Shown here piece by piece: positions 8,804-18,412 of a stretch of 64,000 bases of DNA; position 1 is the first letter of the stretch; every line of letters begins with the position of its first letter. Both the position numbers and the translations under genes were made by a program. Source of the DNA: Falsiroseomonas selenitidurans (GTDB lineage Bacteria > Pseudomonadota > Alphaproteobacteria > Acetobacterales > Acetobacteraceae); the NCBI RefSeq assembly GCF_012103215.1, contig NZ_JAAVNE010000019.1, positions 32,153 to 96,152 of the forward strand, read 5' to 3'. The notes under the pieces are model-generated. The model was given only the letters and a program-made list of their open reading frames with translations. It had not been told where the DNA came from and ran no database searches.

Positions 8804-10621
8804 ATGCACGCCTACCGCACCCACCATTGCGGCGCGCTCCGCGCCGCCGACGCCGGCAAGACCGTTCGCCTCTCGGGCTGGGTGCACCGCAAGCGCGACC
8901 ATGGCGGGCTGCTTTTCGTCGATCTGCGCGACCATCACGGGCTGACGCAATGCGTTGTCGCCCAGGGTTCGCCGAGTTTCGCGACACTGGACGGCGCCCG
9001 CCCCGAATCGGTGGTGACCGTGACCGGGGAGGTGGTGCCGCGCGAAGGGGCGACCATCAACCCGAAGCTGCCGACCGGCGCGATCGAGCTGCGGGTGCAG
9101 GCCGTCACCGTGCAATCCGCCGCCGAGGTGCTGCCCATCCAGGTGGCCGGGGAGCAGGAATTCCCCGAGGATCTGCGCCTGCGCTACCGCTTCATCGACC
9201 TGCGGCGCGAACGCCAGCACCGCAACCTGATGCTGCGCAGCGCGGTCATCGCCAGCATCCGCCGCCGCATGATCGACCAGGGATTCACCGAGTTCCAGAC
9301 CCCGATCCTGACGGCCAGCAGCCCGGAAGGCGCGCGGGACTTCCTGGTGCCGGCGCGCAACCATCCCGGCAAGTTCTACGCCCTGCCGCAGGCGCCGCAG
9401 CAGTTCAAGCAGCTGGCGATGGTGGCCGGCTTCGACCGCTATTTCCAGATCGCCCCCTGCTTCCGCGACGAAGCCTCCCGCGCCGACCGCTCGCCCGGCG
9501 AATTTTACCAGCTCGACTTCGAGATGAGCTTCGTCACCCAGGAAGATGTCTTCGCCGCCATCGAGCCGGTCCTGGCCGGCGTCTTCGAGGAATTCGCCGA
9601 TTTCTCCGGCACCAGGCGGTCGGTCACCCCGGCGCCCTTCCCGCGCATCCCCTATGACCAGTCCATGCTGGAATTCGGCTCCGACAAGCCGGATCTGCGC
9701 AACCCGATCCGCATCGCGGACGTGACCGAGCATTTCGCCGGCGGCGGCTTCGGGCTGTTCGCGCGCGCGGTGGACAAGGGCGCGGTGGTCCGCGCCATCC
9801 CGGCGCCGGGTGCCGCCGGCAACCCGCGCAGCTTCTTCGACAAGATGAACGAATGGGCCCGCGAACAGGGCGCCGGCGGCCTGGGCTACATCACCTTCGC
9901 CAACGGGGAGGCCGGCGGCCCGATCGCCAAGAACCTGCAGCCGGAGCGCGTGGCCGCGATCAAGGCCGCCTGCAGCCTGGCGGACGGCGACGCCGTGTTC
10001 TTCGCCGCCGACAAGGTGGACGCCGCCGCCAAGCTGGCCGGCCAGGCCCGCACGCGGCTCGGCCATGAACTCGGCCTGATCGAGAAGGATTCCTACCGGT
10101 TCTGCTGGGTCACCGACTTCCCCATGTATGAATTGAACGAGGATACCGGCCAGATCGACTTCAGCCACAACCCCTTCTCCATGCCGCAGGGGGAGCTGGA
10201 GGCGCTGAACACCATGGATCCGCTGCAGATCAAGGCCTACCAGTACGACATCGTCTGCAACGGCATCGAGCTTTCTTCCGGCGCCATCCGCAACCACCGC
10301 CCGGACATCATGCTCCGCGCCTTCGAGATCGCGGGCTACGGCGCCGATGTGGTGGAAGCGCGCTTCGGCGGCATGCTGAACGCCTTCCGCTACGGCGCCC
10401 CGCCCCATGGCGGCTCCGCCCCCGGCATCGACCGCATCGTCATGCTGCTTGCCGATGAGCCGAATATTCGTGAAGTCATTTTGTTTCCCATGAATCAGCA
10501 GGCGGAAGACCTGATGATGGGGGCGCCGGCGCCGGTGGACGCGGCGCGGCTCAAGGAACTTTCGATCAAGCTGGACCTGCCGCCGCCGAAAGGTGGTGCA
10601 GGTGGCGCCAAGGCTTCCTAG
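8804..10621 (+). CDS. aspS: Aspartyl-tRNA synthetase
   Basis: A 605-residue class II synthetase. The N-terminal OB anticodon-binding domain starts at [15 protein letters not shown]. Motif 2 is the alphaproteobacterial form [14 protein letters not shown] followed by YQLDFEM, motif 3 is [12 protein letters not shown], and the bacterial GAD insertion lies between. It charges tRNA-Asp; whether it also mischarges tRNA-Asn (non-discriminating, with GatCAB) cannot be settled from this window. TTGACA at 8742 and TTGACC at 8769 lie upstream, but no well-spaced -10 was found. Confidence 0.97.
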   Translation: MHAYRTHHCGALRAADAGKTVRLSGWVHRKRDHGGLLFVDLRDHHGLTQCVVAQGSPSFATLDGARPESVVTVTGEVVPREGATINPKLPTGAIELRVQAVTVQSAAEVLPIQVAGEQEFPEDLRLRYRFIDLRRERQHRNLMLRSAVIASIRRRMIDQGFTEFQTPILTASSPEGARDFLVPARNHPGKFYALPQAPQQFKQLAMVAGFDRYFQIAPCFRDEASRADRSPGEFYQLDFEMSFVTQEDVFAAIEPVLAGVFEEFADFSGTRRSVTPAPFPRIPYDQSMLEFGSDKPDLRNPIRIADVTEHFAGGGFGLFARAVDKGAVVRAIPAPGAAGNPRSFFDKMNEWAREQGAGGLGYITFANGEAGGPIAKNLQPERVAAIKAACSLADGDAVFFAADKVDAAAKLAGQARTRLGHELGLIEKDSYRFCWVTDFPMYELNEDTGQIDFSHNPFSMPQGELEALNTMDPLQIKAYQYDIVCNGIELSSGAIRNHRPDIMLRAFEIAGYGADVVEARFGGMLNAFRYGAPPHGGSAPGIDRIVMLLADEPNIREVILFPMNQQAEDLMMGAPAPVDAARLKELSIKLDLPPPKGGAGGAKAS

Positions 10622-10651
10622 ATGGGTCTGATCCCTGGGACCGGAGCCTTC

Positions 10652-11515
10652 ATGCAGCCGAACCGTCGCCTGATCCAGTTTGCCGCCGCCTTCGCCCTGT
10701 TCGCGCTGCCGGCCGCGGCGGCGGAGCCGGTGACCGCGGGGCCGCGCGCCGGCCTGCCGGAGGCGGCGCTTTCGGCCGGCATCGCCCGCATGGCGTCGCA
10801 CCGCGCGGCCTATCGGCTGGACCTGGGCGAGGCGCGGAATTCGGGCATCGGCGCGGTGCGCGGCGCCATGGTGTTCGACATCGCCGATGCCTGCGAGGGC
10901 TGGGCCACCCGCCAGCGCATGACCATGACGGTGACGGACCGCGAGGGGCAGGAGATCGAGACCGTCTCCGACTATGCGACCTATGAGGCGAAGGACAATT
11001 CCAGCCTCCGCTTCTCCCTGACCCAATCCACCCAGGGCGCCGTCAGCCAGCGCGTCTCGGGCGAGGCGTCGCTGCAGCCGGATGGGTCCGGCACGGTCCG
11101 CTTCTCCGAACCGGCGGGGCAGGAGGAGACGCTGCCCCCCGGCACGCTGCTGCCGATGCGCCACACCGTGCTGGCGGTGGAAGCCGCCCGCGCCGGCCGC
11201 CGCATCCTGGCGGCGCCGCTGTTCGACGGCACGACGGATGAGGGCGCGCAGGACACCACCACGGTGGTGACGGCCTGGACCGCCGGGGCCCCCAATCCGC
11301 GCTTCCCGTTGCTGGACGGCCAGGCCGCCGGCCAGATGCGCATCGCCTTCTTCGAGCGCGGCGCAGCGGCCTCCGGCGGCGCCTCGCAGCCGGAATACGA
11401 GGTGGGGCTGCGCTATTTCGACAATGGCGTGGCGGATGAGATCGTGATGGATTTCGGCGACTTCTCCGTCACCGGCCAGGCCCTGGAACTGACGCCGCTG
11501 CCCGGGGGCTGCTGA
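10652..11515 (+). CDS. eipB: EipB-like periplasmic cell-envelope integrity protein (DUF1849)
   Basis: A 287-residue exported protein with a signal peptide (MQPNRR, hydrophobic core, cleavage near AAAAEP). The remainder is beta-rich, as in EipB, a periplasmic spiral-barrel protein needed for envelope integrity in Brucella. Only two cysteines are present, Cys81 (DACEGW) and the final residue Cys287, matching the single conserved disulfide of that family. ATG 10652 gives a clean signal peptide; the upstream ATG at 10622 would add ten residues. The stop codon is embedded in a strong hairpin. Confidence 0.85.
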   Translation: MQPNRRLIQFAAAFALFALPAAAAEPVTAGPRAGLPEAALSAGIARMASHRAAYRLDLGEARNSGIGAVRGAMVFDIADACEGWATRQRMTMTVTDREGQEIETVSDYATYEAKDNSSLRFSLTQSTQGAVSQRVSGEASLQPDGSGTVRFSEPAGQEETLPPGTLLPMRHTVLAVEAARAGRRILAAPLFDGTTDEGAQDTTTVVTAWTAGAPNPRFPLLDGQAAGQMRIAFFERGAAASGGASQPEYEVGLRYFDNGVADEIVMDFGDFSVTGQALELTPLPGGC

Positions 11516-11523
11516 GCCCCCGG
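11502..11523. terminator. Perfect 9-bp hairpin spanning the eipB stop codon
   Basis: CCGGGGGCT at 11502-11510 is the exact reverse complement of AGCCCCCGG at 11515-11523, with loop GCTG. The stop TGA (11513-11515) lies at the loop/stem junction, so terminator and stop codon are fused. It could serve both convergent genes. Confidence 0.5.
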
Positions 11524-11557
11524 CCTTCTGGCGGGCACGGGCGCTGAGGCCCCCGCT

Positions 11558-12559
11558 TCAGGCGGTGCGGAACAACCCGGCAATCTCCGCCCGGTCCCGG
11601 GTGCGGGTCAGCGCCAGCATCAGCAGGATGCGCGCCTTCTGCGGGTTCAGGTTGTCGGCATTGATGAAGCCTTCCTCGCCATAGCGGCGGGTCGGGAAGG
11701 TGCGGCCGGATCCGGCGCGGGAGGACAGCACCACGGCGCAGCCATGCACGATCGCCTCCGCCATCGCCGTGCGCTCCGCCGGGGTGACGAAGCCCGGGGC
11801 CAGGCCGGCCGCCACCAGCCCGGCCGCGCCGGCGGCCAGGAAGGCATGCACCGCGACGCCATCGCCCCCCGCCACGGAATAGACCACGTCGACTCGCGGC
11901 GCGCGCTCCTGCCCCAGGATGTCGAAGCGGCCTGCCACCGGCAGCAGGCGCGTCGGGCGGCGCCAATGGCTGATGCGGTCGGCATCCACATGCCCCAGCA
12001 CGCCGACATCCGGGCTGCGGAAGGTCTGCAGCCGCCCGGTGGAGGTCTTCGTCACCTCCCGCGCCGCATGCACCTCGTCATTCAGCACCACCAGCACGCC
12101 CAGCCCGCGGGAAGCCGGGTCGCCCGCCACGCGCACCGCCGCCACCAGGTTCATCGCCGCGTCGCTGGACAGGCCGGTGAAGGGCCGCTGCGCGCCGGTG
12201 ACCACCACGGGCAGGTCGGTGGGCAGGGTCAGCGACAGCAGGTAGGCGGTTTCCTCCAGCGTCGCCGTGCCATGCGTCACCACCACCCCGGCCAGGTCGG
12301 GGTGCTGCGCCTCCAGCTCGACGATCTTCGCCACCAGGGCGCGCCATTCCGCCCAGCCGATGGCGGTGGAGGGGATGGCGGTGAAGGGCACCGCGATCAC
12401 CTCCGCCACCCGCGCCAGATCCGGCACCCCGGCCACCAGCTCGTCCGCCGTCAGGATCGGACGGCCGGAGGAGGCGTAGTCCTGCGTGTCCAGCGGGTGG
12501 AGCCCCTGGGAGGCGATGGTGCCGCCGGTGCCGATCACCGCGACTTTCGGCTTGGTCAT
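11558..12559 (-). CDS. Asparaginase (type I/II, bacterial)
   Basis: A 333-residue asparaginase: hydrolysis of L-asparagine to aspartate and ammonia. It shows the N-terminal catalytic Thr motif GTGGTIAS at residues 8-15 and the second catalytic motif VVTHGTATLEETAY. No signal peptide is apparent, so a cytoplasmic location is likely. The start ATG 12559 is preceded on its strand by a GAAGAAG purine stretch. It is followed (upstream on this strand) by a thioesterase gene 22 bases away, suggesting a shared transcript from the MATE gene downward. Confidence 0.9.
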   Translation of the reverse strand: MTKPKVAVIGTGGTIASQGLHPLDTQDYASSGRPILTADELVAGVPDLARVAEVIAVPFTAIPSTAIGWAEWRALVAKIVELEAQHPDLAGVVVTHGTATLEETAYLLSLTLPTDLPVVVTGAQRPFTGLSSDAAMNLVAAVRVAGDPASRGLGVLVVLNDEVHAAREVTKTSTGRLQTFRSPDVGVLGHVDADRISHWRRPTRLLPVAGRFDILGQERAPRVDVVYSVAGGDGVAVHAFLAAGAAGLVAAGLAPGFVTPAERTAMAEAIVHGCAVVLSSRAGSGRTFPTRRYGEEGFINADNLNPQKARILLMLALTRTRDRAEIAGLFRTA

Positions 12560-12581
12560 GGTCGGATCTTCTTCCCGGAAA

Positions 12582-13004
12582 TCAGGCGTCCACCACCGCG
12601 CAGGTGAGGCGGGAGACGCAGGCGAGCTTGCCATCGGCGCGGCGGATCTCGGTCTGCCAGACATGGGTACGGGCGCCGGTGTGCAGCGGGCGGCAGATGG
12701 CGGTGACCGACTGGCCCTGCTTCACGCCCGCCATGTGGTTGGCGTTCACCTCAATGCCCACGGCGCGCTGGTGTTCCGGCAGGGTCATGATGCAGGCCAG
12801 CGTGCCCAGCGTCTCGCTCAGCACCACGCTGGCGCCGCCATGCAGCAGGCCGAAGGGCTGGGCGTGGCGGGCATCCACCGGCATGGTCGCGTGCAGCGCC
12901 TCCGCGCCGATCTCCGTCACCGCGATGCCGAGCAGCCCGGCCATGTTGTCCGCCATGCGGGCGTTGATCTGCGCCGGCGTCCAGTCGCGCTTCCACAGCC
13001 CCAT
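12582..13004 (-). CDS. Hotdog-fold acyl-CoA thioesterase (PaaI/YdiI-like)
   Basis: A 140-residue single hotdog domain. The catalytic region is GLLHGGASVVLSETLGT (HGG with the downstream Glu), characteristic of the PaaI/EntH/YdiI branch that hydrolyses aromatic or short-chain acyl-CoA thioesters. VGIEVNANH follows, as in this family. It lies between the asparaginase and MATE genes. The actual substrate is not predictable; menaquinone synthesis (YdiI role) is not supported by any neighbour. Confidence 0.85.
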   Translation of the reverse strand: MGLWKRDWTPAQINARMADNMAGLLGIAVTEIGAEALHATMPVDARHAQPFGLLHGGASVVLSETLGTLACIMTLPEHQRAVGIEVNANHMAGVKQGQSVTAICRPLHTGARTHVWQTEIRRADGKLACVSRLTCAVVDA

Positions 13005-13029
13005 GCCCGACCCCTTCCTGCCGTGAGGA

Positions 13030-14439
13030 TCATCCCAGGCGGCGGCGCAGCGTCAACCCGCCGCTGGCCGAAAGCCGCACCCAGCGCGCCAGCATCAGAC
13101 CCGCCACCAGGAACAGCCCGGTGGCCAGCCCGACCCAGAGGCCGATGGGGCCGAACCCGCCTGGCAGCGCCAGCGCCAGGCCCAGCGGCAACCCGATGAC
13201 CCAGTAGCCGAAGCCGGCCAGGAGCATCGGCACCGTGGTGTCCTTCAGCCCGCGCAGCGCGCCGGACGCCACCGCCTGCACGCCATCCGCCAGCTGGAAC
13301 AGGCCGGCCACGACCAGCATGGTCGCGGCCAGCGCCGCCGTCTCCGCCGCCCCCGCATTGCCGGGCGCCAGGAACAGCCAGGCGAGGGAGCCGGAGAGCA
13401 GCACCAGCGCGCCGGCGGAGGCAGCCATGAAGCCGGCGCCGAGCGCGATGCCGATCCACCCGGCCCGTGCCGCCGCGGTCACCCGGCCTGCCCCGGTCAT
13501 CAGCCCGACGCGCGCCGTGGCCGCCTGGGCGATGCCCATGGGCACCATGAAGGTGGCGGAGGCGATCTGCACCGCGATGGCGTGCGCCGCCACGGCGATG
13601 GCGCCGAACCAGCCCATGGCGATGGCGGCGAAGGCGAACACGGCGATCTCCAGCGCCATGGAGCCGGCGATCGGCAGGCCGATCTGCGCCACCTCCCGCA
13701 GCCGGGCCAGATCGTAGCGCCAGAGCCGGCCGAACAGATGGTAGCGGCGCAGATGCCGGTCCCGCGCGATCACCCCCACCAGCCCTGCGAACATCGCCAG
13801 GTTGCAGAGCGAGGAGGCGATGCCGGCGCCCACCGCGCCCAGCGCCGGCACGCCCAGCCCGCCATGGATCAGCCAGTAGTTCAGCGGCACGTTCAGCGCG
13901 ACGCCGGCAAACGACACCACCAGGGCGGAAAGCGGCCGCTGTTCGGCGGCCAGGAAGCCGCGCAGCACCACGAAGCCGCAGAACAGCGGCATCCCCCACA
14001 TCAGCGCCCGCACATACTGGCCGGCCAGCGCCGCCAGCGCCGGCTCCTGCCCCAGCAGGCCGAGCAACGCCTGGGTGTGCCACAGCAGCAGCCAGATCGG
14101 CACGGTGGCCGCCGCCACCGCCCAGAAGGCCGCCCGCACGTCCCGCCGCATGCCGCGCAGGTGCCCGCGCCCGCGGCCGCGGGTCTGCGCGCACATCGGC
14201 CCCGCCGCCAGCGCCAGACCGAAGGCCGGGGCCAGGGTGGCGAAGAACAGGTTGCCGCCCAGCGTCGCCGCCGCCAGCGCCTCGGTCGAGACGCGGCCGA
14301 GGAACAGGGCATCGGTCAGGGACAGCGCGAACTGGCTGAGATTGGTCAGCACCAGCGGCCAGGCGAGCGCCAGCGTGGTCCGGATTTCCGGCCCCCATTC
14401 GGCGCGCAGCGTGATTCTTCCGGTGGCGGCGGTTCCCAT
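13030..14439 (-). CDS. MATE family efflux transporter
   Basis: A 469-residue polytopic protein with about 12 hydrophobic segments in two similar halves. It begins with the typical EIRTTLALAWPLVLTNLSQF and DALFLGRVS regions. MATE proteins export cationic drugs and metabolites using Na+ or H+ gradients. The ATG at 14439 is preceded by the divergent intergenic region shared with the exported hydrolase at 14588. Ends 26 bases before the thioesterase start. Confidence 0.92.
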   Translation of the reverse strand: MGTAATGRITLRAEWGPEIRTTLALAWPLVLTNLSQFALSLTDALFLGRVSTEALAAATLGGNLFFATLAPAFGLALAAGPMCAQTRGRGRGHLRGMRRDVRAAFWAVAAATVPIWLLLWHTQALLGLLGQEPALAALAGQYVRALMWGMPLFCGFVVLRGFLAAEQRPLSALVVSFAGVALNVPLNYWLIHGGLGVPALGAVGAGIASSLCNLAMFAGLVGVIARDRHLRRYHLFGRLWRYDLARLREVAQIGLPIAGSMALEIAVFAFAAIAMGWFGAIAVAAHAIAVQIASATFMVPMGIAQAATARVGLMTGAGRVTAAARAGWIGIALGAGFMAASAGALVLLSGSLAWLFLAPGNAGAAETAALAATMLVVAGLFQLADGVQAVASGALRGLKDTTVPMLLAGFGYWVIGLPLGLALALPGGFGPIGLWVGLATGLFLVAGLMLARWVRLSASGGLTLRRRLG

Positions 14440-14532
14440 GGCGGGCAGGCCTTAGCGCGGATCGGCGGCGCCGTCGCATGACCATCCGGCGCGGCTGTTC
14501 CGCCCTCACAAGGGCGGGAGGCAAGGAGACCC

Positions 14533-14561
14533 TTGGGCCGCGCCCCTGGCGCCGCTATCTT
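14533..14561 (+). promoter_or_regulatory. Possible sigma-70-type promoter of the exported hydrolase
   Basis: TTGGGC at 14533-14538, a 17-base spacer and TATCTT at 14556-14561 lie 26 bases before the ATG at 14588. The -35 match is weak, so this is tentative. CCGCCCT/AGGGCGG just upstream forms a small hairpin. Confidence 0.3.
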
Positions 14562-14587
14562 CCGCCGGAAGCTCCGGAGTTCCGCCC

Positions 14588-15625
14588 ATGCTGCGACGCC
14601 ATCTCCTCGCCGCCCCCGCGCTGGTCGCCGCCACGGCGGCGCTGCCGGCGCCGGCGCGGGCCCAGGCCGCCATCGTGACCGAGGAGTTCTCGGTGCCGAG
14701 CGCGGAGGGGGTGGAGGTCTTCCTGCGCAACAAGCGGCCGGAAGGCGCGACGACGGGCCCCTCCCGCACCCTGCTGATGGTGCATGGCGCCGGCTTCGGC
14801 GCGAGCACCACCTTCGACCTGCCCTTCGCCGGCCTGTCCTGGATGGACTACATCGCCGGCCGCGGCTTCGATGTCTGGACGCTGGACATCCGCGGCTTCG
14901 GCCGCGCCACCCGCCCGCCGGCCCTGTCCCAGCCCGCCGACCAGAACCCGCCGGTGGCCCGCGGGGCGGAGGCGATGGTGGACCTGGCGGCGGCGGTGGC
15001 CTTCATCCGCCAGCAGCGAAGCCTCGAGAAGCTGGTGCTGCTGGGCCATAGCTGGGGCACCAAGCTGGTCGGCCGCTTCGCCGCAGAACAGCCGGGCCAG
15101 GTGGAACGCCTGGTGCTGTACGCGCCGCCCTGGCTGCGCGAGGGGCCGAGCCGCACCGACCCCGGCGGCGGTCCGCTGGGCGCCTGGCGGCCGCTGGTGC
15201 AGCGCGCGGTGCGCGACTCCATCCTCAGCCAGGCGCCGGAGGGCAAGCGCGCCGGGCTGATCCCGCCCGGCTGGTTCGAGCATTTCGCCGGCGTGACCTG
15301 GGCGCTGGACCCGGTGGGGATCCGCAGCTCGCCCTCCCAGCTCCGGGTGCCGAACGGGCCGGTGGCGGATGGGCGGGAGTTCTGGAATGCCGGCAAGCCC
15401 TGGTGGGCGCCGGCGCAGGTGACGGCGCCTTCGCTGGTGGTGCTGGGCGAATGGGACCGCACGACGCCGCCCGCGCTGGGCTTCGCGGTGTTCGAGGCGC
15501 TGTCCCAGTCACCGGGCAAGCGCATGGTGGTGCTGGCGGAAGGCACCCACAACATGTGGATGGAGCGCAACCGCGGCGCCCTGTTCCAGGCGGTGCAGGT
15601 GTTCCTGGAGGAAGCGGCGGGCTGA
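14588..15625 (+). CDS. Exported alpha/beta hydrolase
   Basis: A 345-residue protein with a signal peptide (MLRRH, hydrophobic stretch, cleavage near PARAQA). The alpha/beta hydrolase core shows the oxyanion segment MVHGAGFGAS, nucleophile elbow LLGHSWGTK (Ser), the acid Asp in VVLGEWDRTTPP and the catalytic His in EGTHNMWME. It is therefore a complete serine hydrolase, probably periplasmic. Substrate is unknown; neighbours (MATE pump, two-component system) do not inform it. Confidence 0.85.
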   Translation: MLRRHLLAAPALVAATAALPAPARAQAAIVTEEFSVPSAEGVEVFLRNKRPEGATTGPSRTLLMVHGAGFGASTTFDLPFAGLSWMDYIAGRGFDVWTLDIRGFGRATRPPALSQPADQNPPVARGAEAMVDLAAAVAFIRQQRSLEKLVLLGHSWGTKLVGRFAAEQPGQVERLVLYAPPWLREGPSRTDPGGGPLGAWRPLVQRAVRDSILSQAPEGKRAGLIPPGWFEHFAGVTWALDPVGIRSSPSQLRVPNGPVADGREFWNAGKPWWAPAQVTAPSLVVLGEWDRTTPPALGFAVFEALSQSPGKRMVVLAEGTHNMWMERNRGALFQAVQVFLEEAAG

Positions 15626-15648
15626 CCGGGGCGGGGTGGGGGCGACGC

Positions 15649-15668
15649 GGGTTGGCCGCAGCCAGCCC
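15649..15668. terminator. Hairpin after the exported hydrolase
   Basis: GGGTTGGC (15649-15656) pairs with GCCAGCCC (15661-15668) around a CGCA loop with one G-T wobble. It lies 24 bases after the hydrolase stop and faces the convergent histidine kinase gene. No T-run follows. Confidence 0.4.
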
Positions 15669-15744
15669 GCGAGCCCCCATGGGCGCGGCTTTCAGGGCGC
15701 CTTGAAGACAACCCCAAAGCCGAGGCCCCTGGCCCAGGCTGTGG

Positions 15745-17310
15745 CTACCGACCCGGTCCCGCCACTGGCAGTCGCACGACGAAGGCTGCGCCGCCGCCGG
15801 GCGCCGCTTCCACCGCGATGCTGCCGCCATGCGCCTTGGCGATGGTCCGGCACAGCGCGAGGCCGATCCCGGTGCCCCCCCCATCCTGGCGGGTGGTGAA
15901 GAAGGGGTCGAAGATGCGTTCCCGCAGGGCCGGCGGCACGCCGGGGCCGTTATCCTCCACCCGCAATTCCAGCCCCTTCGCCACCTCCTGCAGCCGCACC
16001 CGGATCGCCGGCGGCGCATCCCGGGCCTGGCCGGCCAGCGCGGCGCGGGCATTGCCCACCAGATTGCCCACCAGATGCGCCAGCTGGTCGGCATCGCCGC
16101 GGATCGGCGGCAGGCCGGGGGCGATCTCGGTCGTCACCAGGATGCCGGCCGCCTGCGCCACCTCCGCCACCAGGTCCAGCCCCGCCTCCACGGCATCGGC
16201 CATGTCCACCCGGTCCCGCTTCGGCGGCTTCTGCCGGGCGGAGGCGAGCAGGCTGGCGACGATGCGGCCACAGCGTTCCGCCGCCAGCCGCACCTTCTCC
16301 GCCCTTGCGGCCATCGGCGTGCCCTCCGCCTCCTCGGCCAGCAGCAGGGATTGCGCGGCGACGACGGCGAGCGGGTTGTTGATCTCATGCGCCACGCCGC
16401 CGAGCAGCGAGGCGATGGCGGAAAGCCGCTCGTGGCGCCGCAGCGCGTCGCGGCTGGCGCGGCGGGCGCGCTCCGCCTCCCGCCGCAGGGTCAGGTCGCT
16501 GTAGGTGTTCACCAGCGTGCCGTCGGGCAGCCGTTCGGTGCGGCCCTCGATCACCCTGCCATCCGGCCGCGCTTCCTCCCACCGCCCCGGCGGGCGGGCC
16601 ATGATCGCGGCGACCCGGGCCTGCACCAGCGCTTCCTCCGCCGCGGCGGGGTCCTCGTCCGGGCGCAGGTCGGCGCGGTGCAGGCGGTTGCGGACGAAAT
16701 CGGCCAGCGGCGTGCCGGGGCGGCCAAGCTCGGGCGGGAAGTCGTACATCCGCAGGAATCCGGCATTGGCCAGCACCAGCCTGGCATCGGCGCCGACGAT
16801 GTTCACCCCGTCCGCGACGCCTTCCAGGATGGCGCGCAGCCGGTCGCGATTGGCCGCCGCCTCCTCCTCCCGCTGCTTCGATTCCGTCAGATCGCGCATG
16901 AACAGGATGAAGGCCCCATGCGGCTGCTCCGGCCCCCGGCCGGCTTCTGCCAGGGCGGCGCCCAGGGGGCCGGCGAAGGGGGTGAAGGTCCAGGCGATGA
17001 AGCGGCGGCCGTTGCGGCGGTAGTCGATCCAGCCCTCGATCGTCACCACCTCGCCCGCCAGGGCACGGTCGGCATGCGGGTCGAGCTGCGCCGCCACCGC
17101 TTCCCCCACCAGCTCCCGCGTCGTCAGGCCCAGGATGGTCTCGGCCGGGCGGCCGGCGAAGTCGGCGAAGTCCCGGTTCACATAGAGGTAGCGGCGATCG
17201 CGGGAGACGACGCAGACGCGCGTCGGCGCCGCGTCCAGCACGCCGCGCAGCAGCGCCAGGTCGGCCTCGGCCGAGCCGGCGTCAGCCCTCGGCGGCGGGA
17301 TCGAAGACAT
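15745..17310 (-). CDS. Cytoplasmic PAS-domain sensor histidine kinase
   Basis: A 521-residue kinase with no membrane segment. Two PAS-like domains (about residues 20-140 and 160-275) sense a cytosolic or redox/ligand signal. HisKA follows with phospho-acceptor His308 in GGVAHEINNPL, then HATPase_c with N-box NLVGNARAA, G1 VEDNGPGVP, F-box PFFTTR and G2 GGGTGIGLAL. The start lies inside the 3' end of the response-regulator gene (29-base overlap), so the pair is co-translated. The signal is unknown. Confidence 0.92.
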   Translation of the reverse strand: MSSIPPPRADAGSAEADLALLRGVLDAAPTRVCVVSRDRRYLYVNRDFADFAGRPAETILGLTTRELVGEAVAAQLDPHADRALAGEVVTIEGWIDYRRNGRRFIAWTFTPFAGPLGAALAEAGRGPEQPHGAFILFMRDLTESKQREEEAAANRDRLRAILEGVADGVNIVGADARLVLANAGFLRMYDFPPELGRPGTPLADFVRNRLHRADLRPDEDPAAAEEALVQARVAAIMARPPGRWEEARPDGRVIEGRTERLPDGTLVNTYSDLTLRREAERARRASRDALRRHERLSAIASLLGGVAHEINNPLAVVAAQSLLLAEEAEGTPMAARAEKVRLAAERCGRIVASLLASARQKPPKRDRVDMADAVEAGLDLVAEVAQAAGILVTTEIAPGLPPIRGDADQLAHLVGNLVGNARAALAGQARDAPPAIRVRLQEVAKGLELRVEDNGPGVPPALRERIFDPFFTTRQDGGGTGIGLALCRTIAKAHGGSIAVEAAPGGGAAFVVRLPVAGPGR

Positions 17311-18034
17311 AGCCGGAGCCGCGGACGGTGCGGATGACCGCGGGGCGGTCCGGCACTGCCTCCACCTTGCGACGGATGCGGGCGATCCGCACGTCGATGG
17401 AGCGGTCGAAATGCTCCTCGCCCCGCGGATGCGCCAGTTCCAGCAGCGCCTCCCGCGTCAGCACACGGCCGGGGCGCTCGGCGAAGGCGCGCAGCAGGGC
17501 GAATTCCGAGGGACCCAGCGGAATCTCCCGCCCATCCGCGCCGGTCAGGCGGCGGGCATCGAGGTCGAGCCAGGTGCCGCCCATGCGGATGCGCCGGCCG
17601 GGCGCGGCCGTGGGGGCGGCGGCCGGCGGCGCGGCCGGGGCCGCGCCCAGCGCGGCGGCGGTGGCTTCGCGCCGGCGCAGCACGGCGCGCAGCCGGGCCA
17701 GCAACTCGCGCAGATCCACCGGCTTGGCGATGTAGTCATCCGCGCCAACCTCCAGCCCCACCACGCGGTCCACCACATCCCCGGCGGCGGACAGCATGAC
17801 GATGCCGATGTCGGATTCGGCCCGCAGGGCGCGGGCGAGCGAAAGGCCGTCCTCGGCCGGCAGGGCGATGTCCAGCACCACGAGGTCGGCCATCCGCTCC
17901 GCCAGCAGGCGGCGCAACTCGGCGCCGTCGCCGGCCTGGCGCACGTCGAAGCCGCGGCGCGTCAGGTATTCGGCGACCGCTTCGCGCAGATCGGTCTCGT
18001 CATCGCAGACGATGATGGCGGGTTGGTCCGCCAT
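17282..18034 (-). CDS. OmpR/PhoB-type response regulator
   Basis: A 250-residue regulator. The receiver domain has the acidic pocket CDDE (residues 10-13), phospho-acceptor Asp55 in VVLDIALP, and Lys in AKPVDL. An unusually long Ala/Pro-rich linker (about residues 125-150) leads to a winged-helix DNA-binding domain with the PhoB-type end VRGSGYVFDP. It is the first gene of a two-gene unit with the histidine kinase. The target genes are not evident. Confidence 0.93.
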   Translation of the reverse strand: MADQPAIIVCDDETDLREAVAEYLTRRGFDVRQAGDGAELRRLLAERMADLVVLDIALPAEDGLSLARALRAESDIGIVMLSAAGDVVDRVVGLEVGADDYIAKPVDLRELLARLRAVLRRREATAAALGAAPAAPPAAAPTAAPGRRIRMGGTWLDLDARRLTGADGREIPLGPSEFALLRAFAERPGRVLTREALLELAHPRGEEHFDRSIDVRIARIRRKVEAVPDRPAVIRTVRGSGYVFDPAAEG

Positions 18035-18175
18035 GGGCGGTGCGACTCGCGGCTGTTGCAGAACCAGCATGGCGACGACCGGTGATGAAATGAAGCACAA
18101 CGCGGCGCATCCGGCGCGAAACCGGCGCGAAACCCGGCCGCGGCAAAAGCGGGGGGCGCTGCCGAGGAACCCGCC

Positions 18176-18355
18176 ATGCCCCGCCCCGCCCCCCGGCCCC
18201 CCGAAGCCAGCCTGTGGCTGCGGCTGTGCCGCCTCTGGCTGGCGCCGGACCCGGCCCAGGCGGCCGCGCCCGCCCCGGCCCCCGCCACCTGGCTGAACCC
18301 CGTGGCGCTGGGATTCCCGCCGCTGCGCGACCCCGCCGGGCCGGGGAGAGGTTGA
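18176..18355 (+). CDS. Possible 59-residue hypothetical protein
   Basis: In the 378-base gap between the divergent response regulator and dehydratase genes, an ATG at 18176 with GAGGAA eight bases upstream opens a 59-codon frame ending at TGA 18353-18355. The product is proline/alanine-rich with a Trp/Leu/Cys-rich patch (LWLRLCRLWL) and no known domain. The codon pattern and ribosome site are reasonable, but in DNA this GC-rich short frames arise by chance. The rest of the gap shows nothing identifiable. Confidence 0.35.
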   Translation: MPRPAPRPPEASLWLRLCRLWLAPDPAQAAAPAPAPATWLNPVALGFPPLRDPAGPGRG

Positions 18356-18412
18356 CGAAAGGGCGCGGCGGCGCCTCACTCCCTCCAACGGCGGCAGCCG
18401 GGGGAGGGTGCC

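Noticed and set aside
6845..11164. 1439-codon minus-strand frame
   Set aside because: Only its last ~188 codons (SYLF protein) are real. The upstream part is antisense to aspS and a shadow of rnd.
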